Source: Pseudonocardia sp. DSM 110487 (GTDB lineage: Bacteria > Actinomycetota > Actinomycetes > Mycobacteriales > Pseudonocardiaceae). From it: DNA of 64,000 nt. The notes below the pieces were generated by a model. That model worked only from the letters and a program-made list of their open reading frames with translations, did not search any database and was not told the origin of the DNA. Shown here piece after piece: positions 31,730 through 39,925 of the stretch. The translations under genes and the position numbers were made by a program. How positions within the stretch are numbered: the first letter of the stretch is position 1; every line of letters begins with the position of its first letter. The DNA is taken from contig NZ_CP080521.1 in the NCBI RefSeq assembly GCF_019468565.1, positions 8,556,001 to 8,620,000 of the forward strand. Reading direction: 5' to 3'.

Positions 31730-32341
31730 ATGAGCTCAGGCCTGTACGCCCTCAAGCCCTGGTACGCCGACCGACTCGCAGGCGCCCGCCGCGCCCTCGC
31801 GGCCCGCGGCGTGACGCCGAGCACCGTCACCGCCGCCGGGGTCGGCTTCGGAGCGCTGGCCGGGCTCGTACTGGCGACGGTGCGCAGCCCGCTCGCGGCG
31901 ACGGTGCTGGTCGCCGCGCTGCTCGCGCTGCGGCTGGCGGCGGCGAACCTCGACGGCGCGCTCGCCCGCGAGACCGGCACGGGCACCCGGTGGGGCGCGG
32001 TCGTCAACGAGCTGGGCGATCGCGGGGCCGAACTGGCCGCGCTCGCCGGGTGCTTCGCCCTCGCCCCGCCGTGGCTCGTGCTGCTGGCGATGCTCACCGC
32101 GAGCGCGCCGTCATGGGTGGCCCTCTCCGGCGCCGCCGCCGGAGCGGCGCGGATCAACGGCGGGCCGGTGGGCAAGACGGAGCGCTGCCTGCTGCTGATC
32201 GTGCTCGCCGCGGTGCCTGCGCACGCCGACGTGCTGCTGGTCGTGCTCGCCGCGGGCTCGGCGCTGACGGCCGCGGTCCGCCTCCGGGCGCTGCACCGGG
32301 CGCTCGCGCCAGCCAGGTTCAGGACCGGTAGGACTACGTAG
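31730..32341 (+). CDS. CDP-alcohol phosphatidyltransferase-like membrane protein with altered motif
   Basis: The 203-residue membrane protein has about six helices and the family signature region ANLDGALARETGTGTRWGAV followed by VNELGDRG. The consensus is D-x2-D-G-x2-A-R-x8-9-G-x3-D-x3-D; here the first Asp is Ala and the third is Asn, so two of four metal ligands are missing. It could be a divergent or inactive member. It heads a run with CdsA and an acyltransferase, so a phospholipid head-group role is likely. The ATG at 31730 gives MSSGLYALKPWYADRL, the usual N-terminus. It is divergent to ilvB. Confidence 0.72.
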   Translation: MSSGLYALKPWYADRLAGARRALAARGVTPSTVTAAGVGFGALAGLVLATVRSPLAATVLVAALLALRLAAANLDGALARETGTGTRWGAVVNELGDRGAELAALAGCFALAPPWLVLLAMLTASAPSWVALSGAAAGAARINGGPVGKTERCLLLIVLAAVPAHADVLLVVLAAGSALTAAVRLRALHRALAPARFRTGRTT

Positions 32342-32397
32342 CTCGATCCGGTGGTCGCACGGATGGATCGGACCGTGAGCCGCGACACCCTCGACCC

Positions 32398-33222
32398 ATG
32401 GATCCGGTGACCCTCACCCTCGGCGCACTCGGCATCGGTGGAGCCGCCGTCGGCGGCGCCCGCAACGCCGAGCTCACCGCACGCTGGCGTACCTGGCTGA
32501 TCGCGGCCCCGCTCGTGCTCGGCCCGCTGCTCGTCGGTGGGCGCGCCGGTGGGGCCGTGCTCGCGGCGGGGCTCGCGGCCGTCGCGGCCGTCGAGTTCGC
32601 GCGGCTGGCGTGCCTCCCCCGCACCGACACGGTGGCGCTGGTGCTGCGGGTCGTCGCCGTGCCGGGCGTGGCGCTCCTGCGCCCCGACCTGCTCGGGCTG
32701 CTGCTCCCCGTGCTCGCGGTCGGTGCGGCTCTGCCCGCGCTGCTCACCGGGGACACCGAGGCGGGAGGGCGGCGCGCGGCGTACGGCGCGTTCGGCACGG
32801 TGTGGATCGGCGGCGGCCTCGCCGGGCTCGCCGTGCTCGATCCGGCGGTCGCCGTCGCGGTCTGCCTCGCCGTCGCCGTCGCGGATGTCGGGGCGTGGTG
32901 CGGTGGCAAGCTGCTGGGCAGGCGCGGCCCGGGCGCCCGGCCGCTCTCACCGCTCTCGCCCGCGAAGACGTGGGGCGGCGTCGCAGGGGCCGCGCTCGGC
33001 GCGGGCGGCGTGCTGCTGGCGCTGGGCATGCCGTCGGCCGGGTTGCTCCTCGCGGTCGTCGTGGGAGGTGTGCTGGGCGACCTGCTGGAGTCGATGCTGA
33101 AGCGGGAGGCGGGCCGCAAGGACGCCGCGACGTGGCTGCCCGGATTCGGCGGCCTGCTCGACCGGATCGACTCGCTGCTGGTGGCGCTGCCGCTCGCCGT
33201 GCTGGTCACGGGGTTGGCATGA
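32398..33222 (+). CDS. cdsA: Phosphatidate cytidylyltransferase
   Basis: This 274-residue, multi-helix protein makes CDP-diacylglycerol from phosphatidate and CTP. The family signature is present in the C-terminal third: SPAKTWGG (S-x-x-K), LGDLLESMLKREAGRKD and WLPGFGGLLDRIDSL (PGxGG-x2-DR-x-D). It follows the CDP-alcohol transferase gene by 56 nt, and its stop overlaps the ATG of the acyltransferase gene (ATGA at 33219-33222). Substrate and product connect the three encoded enzymes. The genome may hold another cdsA near tsf/pyrH, so the symbol denotes family, not uniqueness. Confidence 0.88.
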   Translation: MDPVTLTLGALGIGGAAVGGARNAELTARWRTWLIAAPLVLGPLLVGGRAGGAVLAAGLAAVAAVEFARLACLPRTDTVALVLRVVAVPGVALLRPDLLGLLLPVLAVGAALPALLTGDTEAGGRRAAYGAFGTVWIGGGLAGLAVLDPAVAVAVCLAVAVADVGAWCGGKLLGRRGPGARPLSPLSPAKTWGGVAGAALGAGGVLLALGMPSAGLLLAVVVGGVLGDLLESMLKREAGRKDAATWLPGFGGLLDRIDSLLVALPLAVLVTGLA

Positions 33223-34373
33223 CCGCCCGGCCGGCCGCCGCGGCGCGGCACTGGTTGTGGCGGCTCGTCCTGACGCTGACGGGTGGGCTCACGGTCGTCG
33301 GGGCGCTGCCCCGCGGCGGGTGCGTCGTGGTCGCGAACCACAGCTCGCACGCCGACACCGCGGCGCTGCTCGCCGCGGTCCGCAGCCGGCACGCCCCGCG
33401 GGTCGCCGCCGCCGCCGACTATTGGTTCGCCGGTGGCTGGCGTGCCGCCGTGTGCCGGGCACTGGCCGCCGCGTTCCCCGTGCGCCGCACCGGCGGTGGG
33501 AGCGCCGACATGGAAGCCGCCGTCGACCTGCTGCGCGCAGGGCGGGCCGTGATCGTCTATCCGGAGGGCACGCGCGGCACCGGCGTCCCGGCCCGCTTCC
33601 ACGCGGGTGCCTTCCGGCTCGCCGCGGCGGCCGGGGTTCCGGTGGTGCCGGTCGGCATCGCGGGCACGGCCGACCTGCTGCCCAAGCACGGCAGGCTGCA
33701 CCGCGCCCGCGTGACGGTCCGCATCGGCACCCCGGTGCCACCGGACCCGGAGGTAGCCCGCGCGGAGGTGGCCCGCCTCGCAGGCCCCTCCCGACGAACG
33801 GGCCGTTCATCGGAAGAGACGCGGCGGCGCGTCGGCCGGGTCGCCCTGTCCGGCACGGGCCTCGTGATCGTGGCGGCGTGGAGCTTCGCCGAGGCGATCG
33901 TGTGGCCGCTCCTGCCGGAGCTCGTGCTGTTCGCACTGGTGCCGGCCGCGCCGCGGGCCGGCGTCCGGCTGGTTCCGGCAGCGGTGCTGGCCAGCATGGC
34001 CGGCGGGCTCTGCACGCTCGCCCTCGGGATGGCGGGCGCGGCCCCCGCGGCCCCACTCGTCACGGAGCGGATGCGGGTCATGGTGGCGGAGCAGACCGCG
34101 GACGAGGGCGCGCAGGCGGTGCGCCACCAGCCGCTCTCCGGCATCCCGTTCAAGGTCTACGCGGCCGAGGCAGGGCGGGCGGGGGTCGACCCGCTGCCGT
34201 TCCTCGGCGCGGCGATCGGCCACCGCGGGGTGCGCATCGCCTCGGTCGGCGCGGCGTGCACCCTGCTGGGCGTCGCGCTGCGGCGGTGGCCTGAGCGGTA
34301 CCTCCAGGTCCTCGGCACCGGCTGTGGGCTCTTCGCGATCGGGCTCACGCTGGTGGTCGCGGCCTGGATGTGA
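33219..34373 (+). CDS. PlsC-type acyltransferase fused to a C-terminal membrane domain
   Basis: Residues 1-195 form a 1-acylglycerol-3-phosphate acyltransferase domain: VVVANHSSHADT (HX4D), FPVRRTGGGSADM, VIVYPEGTRG and VPVVPVGIAGT. Residues ~210-384 form a second, hydrophobic domain with four or so helices starting SGTGLVIVAAWSFAEAIVWP, a pattern recalling small DedA/YqaA-like membrane domains. The linker is basic. Plain PlsC proteins are ~240 residues, so the fusion is unusual. Its ATG overlaps the cdsA stop. It would supply phosphatidate to the cytidylyltransferase. Confidence 0.8.
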   Translation: MTARPAAAARHWLWRLVLTLTGGLTVVGALPRGGCVVVANHSSHADTAALLAAVRSRHAPRVAAAADYWFAGGWRAAVCRALAAAFPVRRTGGGSADMEAAVDLLRAGRAVIVYPEGTRGTGVPARFHAGAFRLAAAAGVPVVPVGIAGTADLLPKHGRLHRARVTVRIGTPVPPDPEVARAEVARLAGPSRRTGRSSEETRRRVGRVALSGTGLVIVAAWSFAEAIVWPLLPELVLFALVPAAPRAGVRLVPAAVLASMAGGLCTLALGMAGAAPAAPLVTERMRVMVAEQTADEGAQAVRHQPLSGIPFKVYAAEAGRAGVDPLPFLGAAIGHRGVRIASVGAACTLLGVALRRWPERYLQVLGTGCGLFAIGLTLVVAAWM

Positions 34374-34462
34374 GCAATCGAGCGAGCGGCAGCGAGCCGA
34401 TCATCAGCACGGTGCGACGATGGTGGCGTGAGCGAGCTGACCAATCGACACCGCAGCATGGC

Positions 34463-34876
34463 GTGAGCGCCCCACCAGAGCCCCCACCGCGCGCCGTCTT
34501 CCGCGTCTCCCCGCTCGTCGTGCTGGTGGCGCTGACGTTGGCCGTCTGCGTCACCCCCGTGGCGTGGGCCGCGCCGTACCTGTGGCTCATCTACCTGATC
34601 CCGATCGGGATCATCGTGTGGACGCTGCGCGTGCGCACCACGGCCGACCCTGAGATGGTCACCGTCCGCAAGATCGTCGGCGGGCGCCGGGTGCCGTGGG
34701 GCGAGATCGCGAAGGTGCGTCTCGGCCGCGCCCGCAACCCCGCTTCGGCCCGCGTCAGCGCCGTGCTGGCCGACGGCTCCGAGCTCGCGCTGCCCGCCGT
34801 GCACGTGCGCGACCTGCCCCGCCTCGCCGCGGTGAGCGGCGGCCGCCTTCCCGATCCGGCGGCGACCGCCGAGTAG
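34463..34876 (+). CDS. PH-domain membrane protein (CFP-6 family)
   Basis: This 137-residue protein has a short Pro-rich head, FRVSPLVVLVALTLAVCV and a second helix (PYLWLIYLIPIGIIVWTL). A bacterial PH domain follows (VTVRKIVGGRRVPWGEIAKV, then VSAVLADGSELALPAVHV). Homologs such as mycobacterial CFP-6 sit beside ilvB as here. The GTG at 34463 is chosen because codons between GTG 34370 and it have only ~68% GC in third position against ~95% in real genes. No close ribosome site is seen. Confidence 0.8.
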   Translation: MSAPPEPPPRAVFRVSPLVVLVALTLAVCVTPVAWAAPYLWLIYLIPIGIIVWTLRVRTTADPEMVTVRKIVGGRRVPWGEIAKVRLGRARNPASARVSAVLADGSELALPAVHVRDLPRLAAVSGGRLPDPAATAE

Positions 34877-34892
34877 GCAGGCCCCGTTCCTG

Positions 34893-35651
34893 TCAGAAGG
34901 GCACCTCCACGCCGAGCAGGCCATCGCCGTGGCCACGGCCCGACAGCACCCGGCAGAACTCCACCGCGTCCAGCTCCAGCTCGGGGCCGTCACCGCGGCT
35001 CCACCGTCCGCCTGCCGGGCCGGTCAGCACGAGCGTGTGGGGCATGCCGTGCCGGCCGGCCCACTCGGCCACGACGTCGGCGACGATCGCGCCGTCGTGC
35101 TCCGGCGTGAGCACCAGATCCCGGCCGGTGGCGCGGGCGGTGTCGACGCGGTGCATCCACGTGTCGCGGGTGAGGATCGTGTCAACGAGAAAGCCGAGCA
35201 CCCAGTGCTCCTGCTCACCGTTCACGATCTGCACGCCCGGCATCGTCATGGCGAGGACCTCCGCCGGGGTCTCCCGACGGCACTGCGCGGCGAGTGGGCC
35301 GACCTCCGCATACCGCTGGATGAGCTCTTCGGGCGTCATGTTGCCGCGCTCCTCGACCTGCAACCCGGTGAGCGCATCGATGAACACCCCGCCCCGCCGA
35401 TGGGCCACCTCGTTCTGACGCGCGCCTTCCTCCGGCGACGCCGCTAGCTCGGCCATGCCGAGGCAGTGCGCCGCCATCTGGCGCACGTCCCACGCCGGGC
35501 AGTCGGTCGGCAGCGTCCAGTCCTCCGGCGAGAGGCTGCGCAGCATGTCGAGGAACCGTCCGTACTCGGTGGCGGCCAGTCGAATCGCCACCTCGCGGTC
35601 GAGGGCCGAACGGCGGGGCTCGGCCTTGCTGCGCGTGTCGGTCTTGGTCAT
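34893..35651 (-). CDS. Maleylpyruvate isomerase-family (DinB/MDMPI) protein
   Basis: This 252-residue protein has the mycothiol-dependent metalloenzyme N-terminal domain (TLPTDCPAWDVRQMAAHCLG, with the metal His in AAHC) and a C-terminal domain ending SGRGHGDGLLGVEVPF. Family members act in mycothiol-dependent isomerisation or detoxification. The ATG at 35651 overlaps the stop of the TetR gene upstream (ATGA), so regulator and enzyme form one operon. Confidence 0.8.
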   Translation of the reverse strand: MTKTDTRSKAEPRRSALDREVAIRLAATEYGRFLDMLRSLSPEDWTLPTDCPAWDVRQMAAHCLGMAELAASPEEGARQNEVAHRRGGVFIDALTGLQVEERGNMTPEELIQRYAEVGPLAAQCRRETPAEVLAMTMPGVQIVNGEQEHWVLGFLVDTILTRDTWMHRVDTARATGRDLVLTPEHDGAIVADVVAEWAGRHGMPHTLVLTGPAGGRWSRGDGPELELDAVEFCRVLSGRGHGDGLLGVEVPF

Positions 35652-36268
35652 CGGGACTCCTCGGTGTCGTCGGTACGAGGGATGCCGAGCTCGTCGGCGT
35701 ACATGTCGACGGCCCGGTCGAGCAGGCGGGCCCAGCGGTCGCCGCCGGGGTCGTTCGCCCATTGCTGGTCGACCAGGCCCGCGACGAGCGCCGTGTAGAG
35801 GTCGATGTCGGCGTCGTCGGTGATCCCCATGGCCGCCATCCGGGCGCGCAGACCTTCGAGCACGCGCACGGCGGGGGCGTAGCTCTCCGCGCTCGGCGCG
35901 AAGTCCGGGATCGTGCGCAGGTTCATCAGCTGGTGGCGGGCGAGGTCCGCGACCGAGAAGTCGAAGTACCGTCGCGCGAACCGCTTCAGCGTCGGCCGCG
36001 GATCGCCGGGCGCGTCCGGCTCGGTGCGCTCGACGAGCTCCTCGTACTCCGTCCACGCCTGGCCGAACATCGCGTCGTAGATCGCGTGCTTCGACGCGAA
36101 GTGCGAGTACAGCGACGGCGCCCGCATGCCGACGCGGGCCGCGACCTCGCGCAGGGTCAGCGCCGCGAGCCCGTTCTCCCGTGCGACCGCCCACGCGGCG
36201 GAGAGGATCTCCTGGCGCGCCGCCTCACGTCGTTTGCTCTGCCAATCAGCAGTAGCTTCGCCTAACAC
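35648..36268 (-). CDS. TetR family transcriptional regulator
   Basis: This 206-residue repressor has an N-terminal helix-turn-helix: RREAARQEILSAAWAVAREN, then LTLREVAARVGMRAPSLYSH and FASKHAIYDAMF. The C-terminal ligand domain is helical (TetR_C_33-like: FSVADLARHQLMNLRTIPDF). The GTG at 36268 is chosen: it gives MLGEATADWQSKRRE and follows a probable promoter at leaderless distance. The ATG at 36298 would lie inside the promoter spacer. The palindrome CCTAA-N5-TTAGG covers the start and suggests autorepression. Confidence 0.85.
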   Translation of the reverse strand: MLGEATADWQSKRREAARQEILSAAWAVARENGLAALTLREVAARVGMRAPSLYSHFASKHAIYDAMFGQAWTEYEELVERTEPDAPGDPRPTLKRFARRYFDFSVADLARHQLMNLRTIPDFAPSAESYAPAVRVLEGLRARMAAMGITDDADIDLYTALVAGLVDQQWANDPGGDRWARLLDRAVDMYADELGIPRTDDTEESR

Positions 36269-36275
36269 GATTAGG
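36261..36275. promoter_or_regulatory. Candidate TetR operator CCTAA-CACGA-TTAGG
   Basis: The 15-bp palindrome with 5-bp arms (36261-36265 and 36271-36275) overlaps the proposed GTG start. On the minus strand it lies a few nt after a TTGACG -35 (36299-36304 region) and a weak -10, where a repressor would block initiation. Confidence 0.5.
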
Positions 36276-36459
36276 AATCGTCCTCGGCGCCGGGCCATCC
36301 GTCAAGGGCGCGTGCGGCGGGCGCGTAACGTGGTATCGATCCCGCAGCGGGTCCGCCGGACGACGGCCCCGGCCAGGCCCGCGCGGAGCGCAGCGATGCC
36401 CGCGGAGCCACCGCTCGCGGCCGAGTGCGCGCAGCTTCGGCCCAGCGAGAGGAAGAACC

Positions 36460-38301
36460 GTGCCGGCACTCCGGTCCCGAGTCACCACCCACGGCCGCAA
36501 CGCCGCCGGAGCGCGCTCGCTCTGGCGCGCCACCGGCATGGGCGACGACGACTTCGGCAAGCCGATCGTCGCGATCGCCAACTCGTACACCCAGTTCGTG
36601 CCAGGGCACGTGCACCTCAAGGACCTCGGCGACCTCGTCGCGGGCGCCATCCGCGAGGCGGGCGGCGTGCCGCGGGAGTTCAACACGATCGCCGTGGACG
36701 ACGGGATCGCGATGGGGCACGGCGGGATGCTCTACTCGCTGCCCTCGCGCGAGGTGATCGCCGACGCCGTCGAGTACATGGTCAACGGCCACGCCGCCGA
36801 CGCGCTCGTCTGCATCTCCAACTGCGACAAGATCACGCCCGGCATGCTCAACGCCGCGATGCGGCTCGACATCCCCACCGTGTTCGTCTCCGGCGGGCCG
36901 ATGGAGGCGGGCAAGGCCGTCGTCGTCGGCGGGGTCGCGCAGGCCCCCACCGACCTGATCACCGCGATCGCGGCCTCTGCGTCGTCGCATGTGGACGAGG
37001 CCGGCCTCACCGAGGTCGAGCGCTCCGCATGCCCGACCTGCGGCTCGTGCTCCGGCATGTTCACCGCGAACTCGATGAACTGCCTCACCGAGGCGCTCGG
37101 GCTCGCGCTGCCCGGCAACGGCTCCACGCTGGCCACGCACGCCGCGCGGCGTGAGCTGTTCCTCGAGGCGGGCCGCACCGTGATGGCGATCGCGAAGCGC
37201 TGGTACGACGAGGACGACGCCTCCGTGCTGCCGCGCTCGATCGCGAACAAGAAGGCGTTCGAGAACGCGATGGCCCTCGACGTCGCGATGGGCGGCTCCA
37301 CCAACACGGTGCTGCACATCCTCGCCGCGGCGCAGGAGGGCGAGGTCGAGTTCACCCTCGCCGACATCGACGCGGTGTCGCGCCGGGTGGCGTGCCTGGC
37401 GAAGGTCTCGCCGAACTCGAACTACCACATGGAGGACGTGCACCGCGCCGGCGGAATCCCCGCGATCCTCGGCGAGCTGTGGCGGGCCGGGCTGCTGAAC
37501 GAGGACGTGCACACCGTGCACTCGCCGTCGCTTTCCCAGTGGCTCTCGGAGTGGGACATCCGCTGCGGGTCGGCGTCGGAGCAGGCGGTGGAGCTCTTCC
37601 ACGCCGCGCCCGGCGGGGTGCGCACCACGGAGGCGTTCTCCACGCAGAACCGCTGGTCGTCGCTGGACACCGACGCGGAGAACGGCTGCATCCGCGACCT
37701 CGCCCATGCCTACTCCGCCGACGGCGGCCTCGCCGTGCTGCGCGGCAACATCGCCCCGGACGGCGCCGTGATCAAGACCGCCGGGATCCCGGAGAACATC
37801 TGGCGATTCGAGGGCCCGGCCCGGGTCGTCGAGAGCCAGGAGGAGGCCGTGTCGGTCATCCTCACCAAGCAGATCCAGCCCGGCGATGTGCTCGTCGTGC
37901 GCTACGAGGGGCCGGCAGGCGGGCCAGGGATGCAGGAGATGCTGCACCCCACCGCCTTCCTCAAGGGCGCGGGCCTCGGCGCGAAGTGCGCCCTGATCAC
38001 CGACGGCCGCTTCTCCGGCGGTTCCAGCGGTATCTCGGTGGGGCACATCTCCCCCGAGGCCGCCGCGGGCGGCGTCATCGGCCTGATCGAGGACGGCGAC
38101 ACCGTGCTCATCGACGTCCGGGCGCGCGCACTCGAGGTGCTCGTGCCGGACGAGGTGCTGGCCGAGCGCCGCGCCAAGATGGACGCCTCGGAGCGGCCGT
38201 GGCGACCCCGCGACCGCGACCGTCAGGTGTCCAAGGCACTGCGGGCCTATGCGGCGCTGGCGACGAGCGCCGACAAGGGCGCCGTCCGCCAGGTTCCGTA
38301 G
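36460..38301 (+). CDS. ilvD: Dihydroxy-acid dehydratase
   Basis: This 613-residue iron-sulfur enzyme dehydrates 2,3-dihydroxy-isovalerate and -methylvalerate, the third common step of valine, leucine and isoleucine synthesis. Cluster and active-site motifs are ISNCDKITPGM, CPTCGSCSGMFTANSMNC (second and third cluster Cys) and the late GGSSGISVGHISPEAA with catalytic Ser. Length is normal. A GTG at 36460 follows AGAGGAAG. The 160-190 bp upstream, shared with the divergent TetR gene, has no leader peptide or terminator, unlike ilvB and cimA. Confidence 0.96.
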   Translation: MPALRSRVTTHGRNAAGARSLWRATGMGDDDFGKPIVAIANSYTQFVPGHVHLKDLGDLVAGAIREAGGVPREFNTIAVDDGIAMGHGGMLYSLPSREVIADAVEYMVNGHAADALVCISNCDKITPGMLNAAMRLDIPTVFVSGGPMEAGKAVVVGGVAQAPTDLITAIAASASSHVDEAGLTEVERSACPTCGSCSGMFTANSMNCLTEALGLALPGNGSTLATHAARRELFLEAGRTVMAIAKRWYDEDDASVLPRSIANKKAFENAMALDVAMGGSTNTVLHILAAAQEGEVEFTLADIDAVSRRVACLAKVSPNSNYHMEDVHRAGGIPAILGELWRAGLLNEDVHTVHSPSLSQWLSEWDIRCGSASEQAVELFHAAPGGVRTTEAFSTQNRWSSLDTDAENGCIRDLAHAYSADGGLAVLRGNIAPDGAVIKTAGIPENIWRFEGPARVVESQEEAVSVILTKQIQPGDVLVVRYEGPAGGPGMQEMLHPTAFLKGAGLGAKCALITDGRFSGGSSGISVGHISPEAAAGGVIGLIEDGDTVLIDVRARALEVLVPDEVLAERRAKMDASERPWRPRDRDRQVSKALRAYAALATSADKGAVRQVP

Positions 38302-38320
38302 CCGCAGGCCCTATCGGACG

Positions 38321-39241
38321 TCAGGGCCGTACATCGGGCCGTAGCGCGGCAAGATCGCACCCTGCCAGCGCGGGGCCGAGCGCGTCGAGGGCGCCGGCCG
38401 CGATATCGACCATCTCGACGACGCGTGCGGCGCCGAGGTGGTCGGCGGCGAAGCCCAGGTACTGCACGTGTACCTGCACCTGGGCCCAGAGCCGTTCCAC
38501 CTCGCGCAACTCGTCCGGGACCGGATCGACGTACGTGGCCGGGGCGGGCGCGCCCTGCGCGGCGAGCGTCGCGACGTCCAACCCGGCGGGCGCGACGCGG
38601 GCGTTGCCCCAGTCGATCAGCACGCCTCCTTCCGGCGTGAGCAGCACGTTGCCGCGGTGCGCGTCCCCGTGCGTGAGCGTGCGCGGAAGCAGGGCGAGCG
38701 CCGCACGCAAGTGGGCGTCGGTCGACCAGGCCTCGAGCAGATCGACGATCTCGGCGAGCCGCGCGTCGCCGGTGCGGTCGCGCGCGCCGCGAACCGCCGG
38801 AAGCGTGTGCACGGTGACCATCCCCCACCACCAGCGCGCGTCGACGACGGGGACGCCTCGCGGACGTTTCCGGTGCCAGTGCGCGTGCACGCGGCCGAGC
38901 ACGTCCCACACCTCGGCGGGCACCTCCCCGCCGTCGAGCGCGGCCCCGGCGTAGAAGGGCATCAGCAGCCATGCGCCGTGCCGGTCCCGGCCGGCCGCGA
39001 GCAGGCGGGGCCGGTCCACACCGGGTACGACCGTGATCGCGCGCATCGCGGCCACCTCGCTCGGCCGCGCCCGTTTGAGGACGACCGAGAAGATGTGATC
39101 GTCGGCGTCCAGGTCGATCCGCTCGACCGCGGCGGCGACGTACCCGCCGCCGAGCGGCGCCCGCGCGGTGACCGCCACCGGCGCCCCCGCCCACCGCTCC
39201 ACGGCCTTCAGCCATGCGTAATCCGGCGGCGGGGGTGTCAC
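38321..39241 (-). CDS. APH-fold kinase-like protein
   Basis: This 306-residue protein has LTHGDAHRGNVLL (catalytic loop) and VLIDWGNAR (metal-binding loop), with an N-lobe ARAPLGGGYVAA glycine-rich turn and FSVVLKRA lysine. Members phosphorylate antibiotics or metabolites such as choline or hydroxylysine. The GTG at 39241 overlaps the stop of the DoxX gene (GTGA), so the two are in one operon. The longer frame upstream is the DoxX shadow. Substrate unknown. Confidence 0.78.
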   Translation of the reverse strand: MTPPPPDYAWLKAVERWAGAPVAVTARAPLGGGYVAAAVERIDLDADDHIFSVVLKRARPSEVAAMRAITVVPGVDRPRLLAAGRDRHGAWLLMPFYAGAALDGGEVPAEVWDVLGRVHAHWHRKRPRGVPVVDARWWWGMVTVHTLPAVRGARDRTGDARLAEIVDLLEAWSTDAHLRAALALLPRTLTHGDAHRGNVLLTPEGGVLIDWGNARVAPAGLDVATLAAQGAPAPATYVDPVPDELREVERLWAQVQVHVQYLGFAADHLGAARVVEMVDIAAGALDALGPALAGCDLAALRPDVRP

Positions 39242-39831
39242 CGCAGCAGCACGAGCACCAGCACGGCGGCGACCACACCGATGACCAGGGCGAGTACCCC
39301 CCACGGGGCGGGGCGACGGTTCCAGGTGCGGCCCTTGTCCAAGGCGATCCGGCCCGCCCCGGTGAGCGTGAGCGCGGCCGCCGCCAGCCCGAGCACCACG
39401 TCGAGCTCCACAGCACCCGCCCCCGCAGGCGAGGCGATGAAGAAGCCGTTGCCCGCCCTGAGCGCGACCGCGTTGATCGTGATGCCGACCAGGCCCGCCG
39501 CCGCGAGCGGGGTGAGGAAGCCCAGCACGACGAGCGCGCCGCCCACGACCTCCGTGATCCCGGTGACCCATGCCAGGATCACGGTCTGCTGGAACCCGAA
39601 GCCCTCCAGCACGCGGGCGAACCCATCGATGCCCGGTCCGCCCCAGAGGCCGGCCACCTTCTGCATCCCGTGGGCGAAGAACGTGCCGCCCACGGCGAAG
39701 CGCAGCAGGAGCAGCCCGAAGTCGGTGCCCGGGTTCCACGCCAGCGGCCTGCGATTGGGCAACGTCTTGGCGGGCTCGGAAGAACCGAAGCCGCCCGCGC
39801 CGGGCAGGATCGACGTGGGCTGGTCGCTCAT
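39238..39831 (-). CDS. DoxX family membrane protein
   Basis: This 197-residue protein has a ~35-residue polar head, then four helices with DoxX features: DFGLLLLRFAVGGTFFAHGM, KVAGLWGGPGIDGFA, VVGGALVVLGFLTPLAAAGL and a final helix pair. In mycobacteria, DoxX works with a superoxide dismutase and a thiosulfate sulfurtransferase-like partner in redox homeostasis. Position after the cfp6-like gene and before lppZ matches the mycobacterial order. Start ATG 39831. Confidence 0.85.
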   Translation of the reverse strand: MSDQPTSILPGAGGFGSSEPAKTLPNRRPLAWNPGTDFGLLLLRFAVGGTFFAHGMQKVAGLWGGPGIDGFARVLEGFGFQQTVILAWVTGITEVVGGALVVLGFLTPLAAAGLVGITINAVALRAGNGFFIASPAGAGAVELDVVLGLAAAALTLTGAGRIALDKGRTWNRRPAPWGVLALVIGVVAAVLVLVLLR

Positions 39832-39863
39832 GGCGCCCGAGCGTAGCCGCCGTGCACGTCAGC

Positions 39864-39904
39864 AAAGCCAATTTGCCGCAACCTGGTGTCGGCAAATTGG
39901 CTTT
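39864..39904 (-). terminator. Perfect 15-bp hairpin, terminator of the dehydrogenase gene
   Basis: Arms 39864-39878 and 39890-39904 are perfectly complementary with an 11-nt loop. The stem is strikingly AT-rich for this genome (AAAGCCAATTTGCCG), lies 22 nt after the dehydrogenase stop and precedes the DoxX gene. Confidence 0.68.
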
Positions 39905-39925
39905 ACCGCAAGAGAAGGACGCTGC

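Noticed and set aside
34370..34462. GTG 34370 as start of the PH-domain protein
   Set aside because: Third-position GC falls to about two thirds in this stretch and no family similarity is seen; GTG 34463 preferred.
36269..36459. Leader peptide or attenuator for ilvD
   Set aside because: No Ile/Val/Leu-rich short frame and no U-tract hairpin precede ilvD, unlike ilvB and cimA.
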